DNA from: Bradyrhizobium sp. B097
Lineage (GTDB): Bacteria > Pseudomonadota > Alphaproteobacteria > Rhizobiales > Xanthobacteraceae
Reading direction: 5' to 3'
Assembly (NCBI RefSeq): GCF_038957035.1
Contig: NZ_CP152412.1
Span: 1,422,501 to 1,486,500, forward strand
DNA: 64,000 bases
Below, in pieces: positions 1 to 7,654 of this stretch (its first letter is position 1; each line of letters opens with the position of its first letter). The notes under the pieces are model-generated. The model did not search any database, was not told the origin of the DNA, and worked only from the letters and a program-made list of their open reading frames with translations. A program made the position numbers and the translations under genes.

Positions 1-173
1 GCAGCGCGTTTCGAGCGAAACGAGCCGATTGCTATTGGAAGCACGGACGCGAGAAAGTCTTTGCTACATGATCGAACTTTACAGAGCGCGTGTTGTTTTG
101 TTCGACAACGGCTTGTCGGGAGCCGGGGTCCAACTAGGATATCGGGGACGGCAATCGAACGCGGGCACACCAG

Positions 174-389
174 GTGACAGAAGCCTTGAATTCAGCGCGG
201 ATCATTGATCTGGACGCCTATCGATCAATGCGGCGGAGGCAGCAGCCAGCGACAGCCGCCGGACAGTGGCAAAACGCCACCTTCAGTCCTTCCCTTGGCG
301 CGGTGCAGCTTTTCTGGCTCTGGCCGGCCTGGGTGTGGGTGCCGATGGCGGTACCGGCGACATCCGCTGCGCCCTGGGATGCTTTATGA
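174..389 (+). CDS. Small conserved-type hypothetical protein
   Basis: A 71-residue ORF starting at GTG. The N-terminal part carries an ARIIDLDAYRSMRRRQ stretch and the C-terminal part a Trp-rich hydrophobic segment (LFWLWPAWVWVPMAV). I recall short proteins with an IIDLDAYR-like start as common in Bradyrhizobium, but know no function for them. Its TGA overlaps the ATG of the next gene (ATGA at 386-389), which suggests translational coupling to the regulator. No clear Shine-Dalgarno lies before the GTG. It could be a chance ORF, but the overlap and non-random composition favour a real gene. Confidence 0.5.
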   Translation: MTEALNSARIIDLDAYRSMRRRQQPATAAGQWQNATFSPSLGAVQLFWLWPAWVWVPMAVPATSAAPWDAL

Positions 390-1009
390 GCGACGGTAAC
401 GTCGCTTCCTCGTTAGACGCCAACCCGCCACCCGGCGTGGAGCAGGATCTGCCCGCGGTCCTCGGACGCAATCTGCGACGGCTGCGAACGAGCCGCGGCC
501 ACTCGCTGGAGCGGTTGGCGAAGCAGTCCGGTGTCAGCCGTGCGATGCTTGGACAGATCGAGACCGGAAAGAGCGTTCCGACCATTGCGCTGCTGTGGAA
601 GGTCGCGAACGCACTGCACGTTCCGTTCGCTAATCTGTTGCAGGCGGATGTCGCGCGAGGCCCGGTCGTACTCCGCCAAAGTGACGCCAAGCTGCTCTCA
701 TCGAGCCAAGGGCAGTTCACCTCTCGCGCGTTGTTTCCGTTCGATGGCAGCCATCAGGTCGAATTCTACGAGCTCAGAATAGGTCCGCTGCATCGCGAGA
801 ACGCCGAAGCGCATGCGCCCGGCACCCGGGAAAACCTTTTCGTGGCGAAGGGCGTCGTGGAGATCGCTACCGGCTCCGACAAGCCGCAGACATTGACGGA
901 AGGCGACGCGATTGTCTTCGAGGCCGATGTTCCGCATGTCTACAAGAATCTGGTAGCCAGCGAGGCAGTGCTGTACCTCGTCATGACCTATGCAGACGAC
1001 GCGACCTGA
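386..1009 (+). CDS. XRE-family transcriptional regulator with C-terminal cupin domain
   Basis: A 207-residue protein. Residues about 28-85 form a helix-turn-helix of the Cro/C1 type (LAKQSGVSRAMLGQIETGK is the recognition region), and residues about 120-200 form a cupin_2 barrel ending in VYKNLVASEAVLYLVMTY. Proteins of this layout are cytoplasmic repressors or activators whose cupin domain senses a small ligand, often controlling amine or amino-acid catabolism. The reading frame stays open to 266, but I chose the ATG at 386 because it overlaps the stop of the preceding small ORF and starts where family members normally start. The target is unknown; the genes downstream are on the opposite strand or far away. 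Confidence 0.85.
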   Translation: MSDGNVASSLDANPPPGVEQDLPAVLGRNLRRLRTSRGHSLERLAKQSGVSRAMLGQIETGKSVPTIALLWKVANALHVPFANLLQADVARGPVVLRQSDAKLLSSSQGQFTSRALFPFDGSHQVEFYELRIGPLHRENAEAHAPGTRENLFVAKGVVEIATGSDKPQTLTEGDAIVFEADVPHVYKNLVASEAVLYLVMTYADDAT

Positions 1010-1040
1010 AACAAAAGGAGGGCCGGCAATGCCGGCCCTC
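1009..1040 (-). terminator. Rho-independent terminator of the Met-rich gene
   Basis: Perfect 10-bp stem (1018-1027 with 1031-1040) and a 3-nt loop. Read on the minus strand the stem is followed by CTTTTGTTT, so it fits the end of the methionine-rich gene at 1070. It may also stop transcripts of the XRE gene, though the plus-strand side has no T-run. Confidence 0.75.
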
Positions 1041-1069
1041 TGGGAAGGCAGCGCGAGCCGGTCGAGGTC

Positions 1070-1381
1070 CTAGGCCTTCATCGGCATGCACATCATCATC
1101 ATGCCGCCGCAGCCCATCATCATGGGCATGCCCATCTGCATCATGTTCATCATGCTCTCGCAGCACTTCATGAACATGTCCTTCATGGCCGGGTCCATTG
1201 GCATCATCTCGCAGGTCATGCCGGTGGGGGTCATGGTGCACTTCATCTGACAGGCCATCATCGGCATACCCATGCCCATCATGGGCATGTTCATCATCGG
1301 CATCATGCCGCCGGCCATCGAAGGGTTCATCATGCCGCCCATCATCATCGGCATGGGCATCATCTGCATCGCGGTGTTCAT
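1070..1381 (-). CDS. Extremely methionine-rich small protein, possible metal binder
   Basis: 103 residues, of which I count 46 Met and 7 Cys, plus many Gly and Pro. The sequence is mostly MPM, MMGG and MPMM units, with Cys in ACQMKC, MTC, KCC, GCGG and MCMPMKA. No signal peptide or membrane helix is visible. Met- and Cys-rich proteins often bind Cu(I), so metal binding is a reasonable inference, but no family was recognised. The frame is open to 1534; I chose the ATG at 1381 because GGAG sits 7 nt upstream and Met richness begins there. A strong terminator follows. The gene stands alone between the XRE regulator and the broken dehydrogenase. Confidence 0.7.
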   Translation of the reverse strand: MNTAMQMMPMPMMMGGMMNPSMAGGMMPMMNMPMMGMGMPMMACQMKCTMTPTGMTCEMMPMDPAMKDMFMKCCESMMNMMQMGMPMMMGCGGMMMMCMPMKA

Positions 1382-1875
1382 CGTCGTTCTCCACGGGTAG
1401 AGCAGGGCGTGCTCAATTTCGTCACTGTCGTAGATAGAGTGCGGTGCGATACTGGAGAATAGGGAAAGTTCCATCTCATTCGCTTTCGTCTGAGAAAATG
1501 GAAGCGGAGCGAGATGCTGCGGCGAGACGTCCAATATAACGGATTTTCATCCGACAAATTGGAGGTGCTCGGACTGAGCCGGTTGCCGCGACGCGCTTGA
1601 AGCCATCCACGCGGACAGTCTGATCCTGTCGAGAACGCGGTCGATTCGCCGCGAGGCTGCAGATGACGGCATGTGATGCTCTTTCTTGTCCCGGCGTGGT
1701 TCAGAGCAGACGCCATCCACGTTGTGTGCGACCGCGGACGAAACTCAGAGAGGCGATTTCGTTTGCATCGTCTCGACGCGTTACCCGGTTGTTGCAGAGC
1801 CTTAGGCATCTTTGAAAAGACTATCTTGCCGCCGGCGCCTAGCATGTCACGAGTTTGCAATCGTGAGTGCATGCC
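1382..1875. other. Intergenic region, no gene seen
   Basis: About 490 bp between the divergent Met-rich gene and the dehydrogenase pseudogene. Open frames here are short or shadows; no RNA gene or long repeat was recognised. Promoters for both neighbours are expected here. Confidence 0.5.
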
Positions 1876-2868
1876 ATGAACACGCCTCGTATCGATAGCG
1901 GTCGCGCCTCCACCGGCGTGCGTTCGCCGATCATCATCAACCAGCTTGGAACCGAAGTTCGCGCGTCGCTGATCGACCACTGGTCCCGCCCGCTGATTAT
2001 CGACCATCCCGCCGAGCGTCCGGCCTGGGACATCGCACCGGAAGCCGACGTGTTGCTGACTCGTCCGGCCGCAGGCTGGAGCAAGGCGCCGACGGGGAAG
2101 CCGAGGGGGTGGCCATACGGTCTGCGCTGGATCCAGACCGCGTCGACGGGCGTCGACTTCTTTCCGGAATGGCTGCTCGATGGCCCGGTGGTTACGGTCG
2201 GGCGCGGCATCTCGGCTAACGCGATCGCATAATATGTCTTGGCGGCAATCCTCGGTTTTGCCAAGCGGATTCATGACGTGCGTCCACGCAGTCGCGCGGA
2301 GTGGAAGATCACGCCGCTCGGTTCGCTTGCCGGCAAGACGGTTGGAATTGCGGGATTCGGCGCGATTGGACACGCTGTCGCCGAGCGTTTGAAGCCGTTC
2401 GGTGTTCAGATCAAGGTGTTGCGACGCTCATCGTGGCAATTTGCTGTTCCGGGTATCCTCCCGGTCGATAGTATCGAAGCGCTGGTTGCAGCCTCCGACC
2501 ATCTCGTGATCGCACTGCCGGCAACGCCGAAGACAGCGCATTTGATCAACGCTGAGGTCCTGGCGCATGCGAAGGAATCGTTGCACCTGATCAACGTGGC
2601 GCGCGGCCGGATCATCGATCAGCAAGCCCTGCTGCGTGCGCTCGACAACGGGCAACTGGCGGGCGCCACGCTCGATGTCACGGATCCAGAGCCGCCGCCG
2701 GAGGGGGATCCGATCTACCTTCACCCGAAGGTCGTTCTGACCCCGCACGTGTCCTGGACCGGCGCAGACGATATCAAGCGGCTGACCGACAAGACGCTGG
2801 TCAACCTCGACGCTTACGCGCATGGCGCGCCGTTGGCCGATGTTTTTGACAAGAAACTCGGATACTAA
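1876..2868 (+). pseudogene. D-isomer 2-hydroxyacid dehydrogenase broken by one in-frame stop
   Basis: Two segments in the same frame join into a complete NAD-dependent D-2-hydroxyacid dehydrogenase of about 330 codons. The only break is TAA at 2230-2232 in the context GISANAIA-stop-YVLAAIL, where family members normally have Glu (AEYVL), so a single G-to-T change of GAA would explain it. The C-terminal part keeps the NAD-binding GFGAIG motif, NVARGRIID and the active-site region LTPHVSW. There is no frameshift. The protein would reduce 2-keto acids or oxidise 2-hydroxy acids. It sits just before a class II aldolase, a common catabolic pairing. A downstream restart or readthrough cannot be excluded; neither can a base-call error. 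Confidence 0.85.
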
Positions 2869-2884
2869 GCAAGGAGCCCCGAGA

Positions 2885-3667
2885 ATGAACCAGATCGTCG
2901 AGAAGCCGAAGAAGTACTCCCTGGTCGAGCGTGTGCCGGCAGCTTCGTTCGAGGAGGAGAGGCTGCATCGCAAGCAGCGTCTCGCGGCAACCTTCCGGCT
3001 GTTTTCCCGCTATGGGTTCGACCAGGGTCTGGCCGGGCACGTCACCGTGCGTGACCCGGAGTTTCCGGATCGCTTCTGGATCAATCCGCTGTCGAAGCAT
3101 TTCGGTCAGATCAAGGTCTCTGACCTCCAACTGGTGGATCATGACGGTAACATTCTGATTGGCGACAAGCCGATCAACCAGGCGGGTTTCGTGATTCATT
3201 CGGCAATCCACGCCGCGCATCCAGAGGTCATCGCGGCCGCTCATACGCACTCGACTTACGGCAAGGCATGGTCGGCGCTCGGCCGGTTGCTCGATCCGCT
3301 TACCCAGGACTCCTGCGCGTTCTATCAAGATCACGCGCTGTTCGATCCGTTCTCCGGTGTCGTGCTTGAGGCGGAAGAAGGCCGGAAGATCGCTGAGGCG
3401 CTCGGATCGAACAAGGCCGTGATCCTGCAGAACCACGGTCTGTTGACGGTCGGCCCCACGATCGAAGCCACCGCTTGGTGGTACATTGCGATGGATAATG
3501 CCGCTCGCGCGCAATTGCTCGCCGAAGCGGCCGGCACGCCGAAGCCGATCCCCCATGAGGTAGCGAAGCTGACGGCCGGTCAGGTCGGCACGCATAAGGG
3601 AGGCTATTTCAGCTTCCAGCCGCTATGGGACTGGATCACTGAGGCCGAGCCGGATCTTTTCAACTAG
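2885..3667 (+). CDS. Class II aldolase/adducin family protein
   Basis: 260 residues. The class II aldolase fold is shown by GLAGHVTVRDPE near residue 42, the metal-binding AHTHSTYGKAWSALGR near residue 118, and the conserved ILQNHGLLTVGPTIEATAWW near residue 180. These zinc-dependent enzymes cleave or decarboxylate sugar-phosphate-like or hydroxyacid substrates; the precise substrate cannot be read from the sequence. The ATG at 2885 follows AAGGAG by 8 nt, so the upstream extension of the frame is ignored. It lies 16 bp after the broken dehydrogenase and was probably co-transcribed with it. The gene itself looks intact. Confidence 0.88.
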   Translation: MNQIVEKPKKYSLVERVPAASFEEERLHRKQRLAATFRLFSRYGFDQGLAGHVTVRDPEFPDRFWINPLSKHFGQIKVSDLQLVDHDGNILIGDKPINQAGFVIHSAIHAAHPEVIAAAHTHSTYGKAWSALGRLLDPLTQDSCAFYQDHALFDPFSGVVLEAEEGRKIAEALGSNKAVILQNHGLLTVGPTIEATAWWYIAMDNAARAQLLAEAAGTPKPIPHEVAKLTAGQVGTHKGGYFSFQPLWDWITEAEPDLFN

Positions 3668-3749
3668 GGGCACAATAATCCGTACCGCCGGCACTCGCGG
3701 CAAGCTCGTGTTTGCCGCCGATGTTGAAATACCGACGAAGGGAGGAACA

Positions 3750-3977
3750 GTGAGTACGCGACACGCTGCCGCCGCCAAAAAGCAATTCGGACCGACCTGC
3801 GATCGTCCTTGGACGGCTGCTGAAAAGCATAAGCTCAGGGGGTTGGCGAAGAGGAATAGCCCTGTCGAGAAGATCGCTCGAAGCCTGAATCGCAGCGTCC
3901 TTGCGACGATGACGACGGCAGCCAAACTAGGTGTCCTTTTGTGCGATGTGTCGCATCCGCCCGACCACCCCAGCTAG
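3750..3977 (+). CDS. Small HTH-like hypothetical protein
   Basis: 75 residues from a GTG preceded by GGGAGG. The middle (RPWTAAEKHKLRGLAKRNSP, then VEKIARSLNRS) reads like a SANT/Myb or GcrA-like tri-helical DNA-binding motif: tryptophan, charged helix, then IA-x-LNRS before a hydrophobic helix. I recall similar short proteins in rhizobia, without known function. Basic N-terminus, no membrane segment. It follows the aldolase gene but is separated from it by about 80 bp. The assignment as DNA-binding is inference. Confidence 0.55.
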   Translation: MSTRHAAAAKKQFGPTCDRPWTAAEKHKLRGLAKRNSPVEKIARSLNRSVLATMTTAAKLGVLLCDVSHPPDHPS

Positions 3978-4119
3978 TGGCTGCCCAGGACAGCTTGCGC
4001 GGTACAGTCGCGCTCGACGGTAACGCTAGCTGCTGAGCCCGGTATCATTGAGAACCGTTGCCAAATGTCTCAATCGACGTTCGCCACAGCAATGAAATGC
4101 GGCCCCTCCTTGCGCGCCT

Positions 4120-4944
4120 TCACGTTGAGGGCGGAATAGGAGTTCCACGCGCGCTCCGCGCACTGCCTCGCGACGCGATCAGCGCGTTAGCCATTTCAAC
4201 AAAGCCGGCGCCCCCTGGCCCCTCGGTGATCCAGGCAGGTGGCGTCCGAATGTCGGCGAGGTAGCGGACGATACTGCTTACACCGACGGTGTGACGAAAG
4301 TAGCCGAACATCGGCGCGTCATTGGTTGAGTCTCCGATATAGAGGATCTCGTCCTTTTGGCGGTCGAGGTCGACGCCATAAGCTTCGGTCATTACGCGGT
4401 GGGTCATCGCGAGCTTATCGTAGCCACCGAGCCAGCCGAGAATCCACAGATTGTTCACCGTAACGTCGGCTCCGGCGCGGCGCAGCGCAGCGGTAATCGC
4501 GTCTCGATCGCCTTGACCATTCGGTTGGCTGAACGCTACACTGGTGAGGCGAAATGGCTGATCCTCCGCTAGGCTCGCAGCAGGATGGGTGGCGCTGACC
4601 TCGGCACTGATTGCTGCAAGCCGACCCGCAACACGTTGCCTGTGTTCTGCGGGATGCCAAAAGTGCCGCTCGACGCAATCGCCGTTATCATGACGCCGGA
4701 AGAAGAAACCTCCGTTCTCGCCGATAACGCCGTCAACGGGCCACATCCGCGCCATTTGATCGCACCAGCCGGCGGGGGCCGCGGTGACCGGGATGACTGT
4801 CAGGCCGGCCTGTTGCAACCGTTCGAGGGCCTCGAAAGTTCGAGCCGCAAGACGACCCTGATAGGTGAGCGTCTCATCCATGTCGGTTAGAACGAAACGC
4901 ACGTTGCAAAATTCTGAACGATGCGCCTTTGAGATGGGTTGCAT
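4120..4944 (-). CDS. HAD-IIB family hydrolase (Cof or mannosyl-3-phosphoglycerate phosphatase type)
   Basis: 274 residues. HAD motif I is LTDMDETLT near residue 20, with both Asp of DxDxT; motif II is the VIPVTAAPAGW segment; motif IV is YIGDSTNDAPMF near residue 222 (GDxxND). The insertion between motifs II and IV is the C2 cap of the IIB subfamily, which acts on phosphorylated sugars or similar small molecules in the cytoplasm. I chose the ATG at 4944 rather than the frame opening at 5028 because homology to the family begins just before motif I; the Shine-Dalgarno is weak. Single gene, not in an obvious operon. Substrate unknown. Confidence 0.82.
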   Translation of the reverse strand: MQPISKAHRSEFCNVRFVLTDMDETLTYQGRLAARTFEALERLQQAGLTVIPVTAAPAGWCDQMARMWPVDGVIGENGGFFFRRHDNGDCVERHFWHPAEHRQRVAGRLAAISAEVSATHPAASLAEDQPFRLTSVAFSQPNGQGDRDAITAALRRAGADVTVNNLWILGWLGGYDKLAMTHRVMTEAYGVDLDRQKDEILYIGDSTNDAPMFGYFRHTVGVSSIVRYLADIRTPPAWITEGPGGAGFVEMANALIASRGSARSARGTPIPPST

Positions 4945-5297
4945 GTATGCTTCACAGGCGAGAGAGGAGGGCCGAGCATAGGCGGCATACCGGTTTCCCG
5001 CCTGGGCTGTCCAGAGCAAGGTCAGCACGGTAATCGGGGACGAGGGTATATCAGGTTTGTTTGTCGGGTTATGTGTCCGTCGTGACGCCGATGATCGCCA
5101 ATTGCGAGAGAACGGCGCGGTGGATATGGTTGGTGTCGACAGAGCGAGCTCATCTATCTCGCCAAGGAGGCCCGCGTTCTCGACACGAATTCATCGTGTT
5201 CGTGAGAACTTCGAAATTCCATTTCCTTGACGGGCGAGCCCCGCACTGATTCCATCTGGCAGGTGACCGTGCTTTCATAACCGAAGGATGTCGCGCC

Positions 5298-5891
5298 ATG
5301 TCGACGCCCAGCGCCACGCTCCAGGAAGTCATTTCGGCCAACGGCAAATATGCCGCCGCGTTCGGTGACAAGGAAAAGCTGGCGTTGCCGCCCGCGCGAC
5401 GGTTTGCGATTCTGACCTGCATGGATGCGCGGCTAGACCCGGCAAAGTATGCGGGACTTGCCGAAGGCGACGCTCACGTGATCCGAAATGCGGGAGGACG
5501 CGCATCCGATGACGCGATCCGCTCGCTCGTGATCTCGCACAAGCTGCTCGGAACGAATGAATGGTTCGTTATCCATCATAGCGATTGCGGGATGCAATTG
5601 TTCACCAACGAGGTCATCAGCGACCTCCTGGCGGATGATCTGGGCACCGCGCAGTTCGACGGTGGGAAGTGGTCGAATCCAAAACATGAAGGCGGCTCGG
5701 TCGCGGGCAAGTTCGTTCACTGGCATGCGTTCGAGGACAACGCCAAGAGTGTGCTCGAGGACGTGCAGCGGATCAGGAGCCATCCCCTGGTGCCGAAGCA
5801 AATTCCGATCTACGGGTTTATCTACGACGTGAAGACCGGCCGCCTGAACGAGGTCGTCGAGGCGACGGCAGCCGGTCGGCCTGCCGTTTAG
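5298..5891 (+). CDS. Beta-class carbonic anhydrase
   Basis: 197 residues. The zinc ligands appear as CMDAR (Cys 41 and Asp 43) and as HHSDCGM (His and Cys near residues 93-97), with the [16 protein letters not shown] stretch between them. This is the standard beta-carbonic anhydrase layout, which hydrates CO2 to bicarbonate in the cytoplasm. Length is near the lower normal limit. A GAAGGA lies about 11 nt before the ATG. Amidase and allophanate-type reactions encoded downstream release CO2, but a functional link is only speculative as this gene lies 1.7 kb away. Confidence 0.92.
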   Translation: MSTPSATLQEVISANGKYAAAFGDKEKLALPPARRFAILTCMDARLDPAKYAGLAEGDAHVIRNAGGRASDDAIRSLVISHKLLGTNEWFVIHHSDCGMQLFTNEVISDLLADDLGTAQFDGGKWSNPKHEGGSVAGKFVHWHAFEDNAKSVLEDVQRIRSHPLVPKQIPIYGFIYDVKTGRLNEVVEATAAGRPAV

Positions 5892-5912
5892 GCGCAGCGA
5901 ATATCTGGTGCA

Positions 5913-6227
5913 ATGCCTGTCACCAAACGCATGTCTGTACGCGGTTTGCCGCGCCATCTTGCGCCGGACCTCGGCGTGTTCGTCATCGAGACGGAGGGGG
6001 CGCGAAGGCTGGCATTCGAGGCGGTAAGCCGTGAGGACGCGGAAGCGATGACGAGGGCAAACTGGTTCGTCTTGGCGCTTGGCAGCTTTTGCTCACGGCG
6101 ACGTCATGCGGAGAGCGCCGAAAGCCGTTTGCGGGCCGCGACGGATCCGGAGATTGCGATCTTTCGGGAGTGGGCCACAGAGTTCGCCGGCGAGGCGGCC
6201 GACGTCTTCGTTGCCTGTCTTGATTGA
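5913..6227 (+). CDS. Hypothetical protein
   Basis: 104 residues, starting 21 bp after the carbonic anhydrase. No family recognised. It has an N-terminal basic part, an acidic and alanine-rich middle and no signal peptide. Codon use looks coding, and no longer competing frame exists on this strand. It could be co-transcribed with the carbonic anhydrase. The start is uncertain: ATG at 5913 or ATG at 5931. Confidence 0.45.
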   Translation: MPVTKRMSVRGLPRHLAPDLGVFVIETEGARRLAFEAVSREDAEAMTRANWFVLALGSFCSRRRHAESAESRLRAATDPEIAIFREWATEFAGEAADVFVACLD

Positions 6228-6437
6228 GAGCGGCGAGATTTCGCTTCGCGGGACGTCAAGCGCGCTCCGGCTGCAAAGAGAAGCAATTGCCCTCTGCGTG
6301 TTGAGTTTTGGTGCGTCACATGCGTGGACGGGAGATCTTTAGTGAATGGCGACGCTGACGTTCGTGCGCCAGGGCGATAGTATCGCAACCAGAAAGCTGT
6401 CGCGGTATCTCCCGCGAGCCAACGTGGAGTAGCGATC

Positions 6438-7250
6438 ATGGCGCTCGACGGACCCATCTCTTCTCGCAATCTCACTGCAAAGCTCCACTACCTCAAGCGT
6501 GGCCCCGAGAGGCCGACGTTTTACCGAATCGAGCCGCCTCCCGGCGTGCCGCAGTGGAACGGCATCGACGATGAGCGGGAGGTGGCGATCGAGGACGCGC
6601 GCGGACGCGAGTCCGAATTTTCGCTCGATCGTAACGGCTTCTCGCTGGTCAACGCACCAACCGCCGTTGCCAACTTTTACGACTCCGAAGAAATCAAGCG
6701 CGTTTATTACCCCGAAGTTGAGCAATTGCTGCGCGACGCTGTCGGCGCCAGCCGCGTATTCGTCTTCGACCACAACGTACGCAATGCGAGCGTTCCCGGT
6801 CTCGCTCCGCCATCCCGGCAGGTCCACAACGATCATACCGTCAACTCAGCGCCGCGGAGGGTCCGCGATCACCTCGGAGCTGAGGCGGACGAACTGCTGA
6901 AGCATCGATTTGGCATCGTCAATGTATGGCGGCCATTGCGCGGTCCTGTGCTGGATTCACCGCTGGCGCTGTGCGACGCACGGACATTTACGGATGATGA
7001 TCTGATTCCCAGCGATCTCGTCTACGCTCATGTTCGTGGCGAAACGTCTCGGGTGGAATACAAACCGAATCATCGGTGGTACTATTTTTCCGAGATGCAG
7101 ACCGACGAGGCGCTATTGATCCGGATTCATGACAGCGCCAATGATGGTCGTGCGCGGCTATCATTCCACACCTCGTTCGAAAATCCGCTCGCACCCGGCG
7201 CGCCGCCGCGTGAGAGCATTGAAGTCCGCGCTTTGGTCTTTTTTGGATAG
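6438..7250 (+). CDS. CmcJ/NvfI family oxidoreductase
   Basis: 270 residues. The pattern VHNDHT near residue 130, then VNVWRPLRGPVLDSPLALCD, HRWYYFSEMQTDEALLI near 215 and a C-terminal RESIEVRALVFFG matches the family named after CmcJ (part of cephamycin 7-alpha-methoxylation) and the fungal NvfI-like enzymes. The conserved His and Asp residues suggest a non-haem iron, 2-oxoglutarate-type oxygenase. Bacterial members outside antibiotic clusters have no known substrate, and no CmcI-like partner is seen here. No signal peptide. The next gene start lies 400 bp away, so it is probably monocistronic. Confidence 0.82.
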   Translation: MALDGPISSRNLTAKLHYLKRGPERPTFYRIEPPPGVPQWNGIDDEREVAIEDARGRESEFSLDRNGFSLVNAPTAVANFYDSEEIKRVYYPEVEQLLRDAVGASRVFVFDHNVRNASVPGLAPPSRQVHNDHTVNSAPRRVRDHLGAEADELLKHRFGIVNVWRPLRGPVLDSPLALCDARTFTDDDLIPSDLVYAHVRGETSRVEYKPNHRWYYFSEMQTDEALLIRIHDSANDGRARLSFHTSFENPLAPGAPPRESIEVRALVFFG

Positions 7251-7565
7251 CGGTTCGAAGAGGCAACTCGGCGGCGCAGGAAGCCGGCGTTTCCTTCAAA
7301 CGTAGGTTCGCGTCCGTGGCCGAAATCCGTTCGAGCAAAGGCGAGTGGGATACCGCCGGCATCGTACCTCCGATGCCCGACCTCTGCGGGAATCGGTATT
7401 GCGTCAATGTCATGAGAGCCCGATTTCGGACGGGCGCCGCCGAGGAGTCCTGCAACGACCGAAGGCAGACTTCATCGTAGGAGCTGCGATTCGGAGATTT
7501 TCATTCCGACGCAGGATCGGTGGACGTTTGAGATGTTGCGATCTTGTCGCGCTACTCACGGTTCT

Positions 7566-7577
7566 GCAATTAATTGC
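7566..7577. promoter_or_regulatory. Putative Crp/Fnr-type operator, copy 1
   Basis: GCAATTAATTGC, a perfect palindrome centred 83 bp before the first amidase ATG. Two further sites differing by one base each lie before the DUF971 and second ABC units. The shared pattern is GCAA-N4-TTGC. The match to the local Crp/Fnr protein is inference. Confidence 0.6.
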
Positions 7578-7606
7578 TGATGTTCGCGGACGCGAGCGCC
7601 TAGCCA

Positions 7607-7644
7607 TCATTCGTCCGGCAAATCATGCCCTGATGGACGAATGA
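7607..7644. promoter_or_regulatory. Leader inverted repeat before the amidase
   Basis: TCATTCGTCC (7607-7616) and GGACGAATGA (7635-7644) are exact reverse complements with an 18-nt spacer, 10 nt before the ATG at 7655. As RNA it could form a hairpin next to the ribosome-binding region; as DNA it could be an operator. Confidence 0.5.
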
Positions 7645-7654
7645 GGTCGCGCGC

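Larger units (their letters stand above)
7251..7654. other. Leader region of the amidase-ABC operon
   Basis: About 400 bp without a convincing gene. It holds a perfect 12-bp palindrome at 7566-7577 and a 10-bp inverted repeat at 7607-7644, both listed separately. The promoter of the amidase operon is expected here. Confidence 0.6.

Noticed and set aside
1378..2373. A long minus-strand ORF of 331 residues
   Set aside because: It lies antisense to the dehydrogenase pseudogene and across the Met-rich gene start; composition is shadow-like.
6281..6291. A fourth Crp/Fnr-type site (GCAATTGC)
   Set aside because: It lacks the N4 spacer and lies upstream of the CmcJ-type gene without other support; likely chance.
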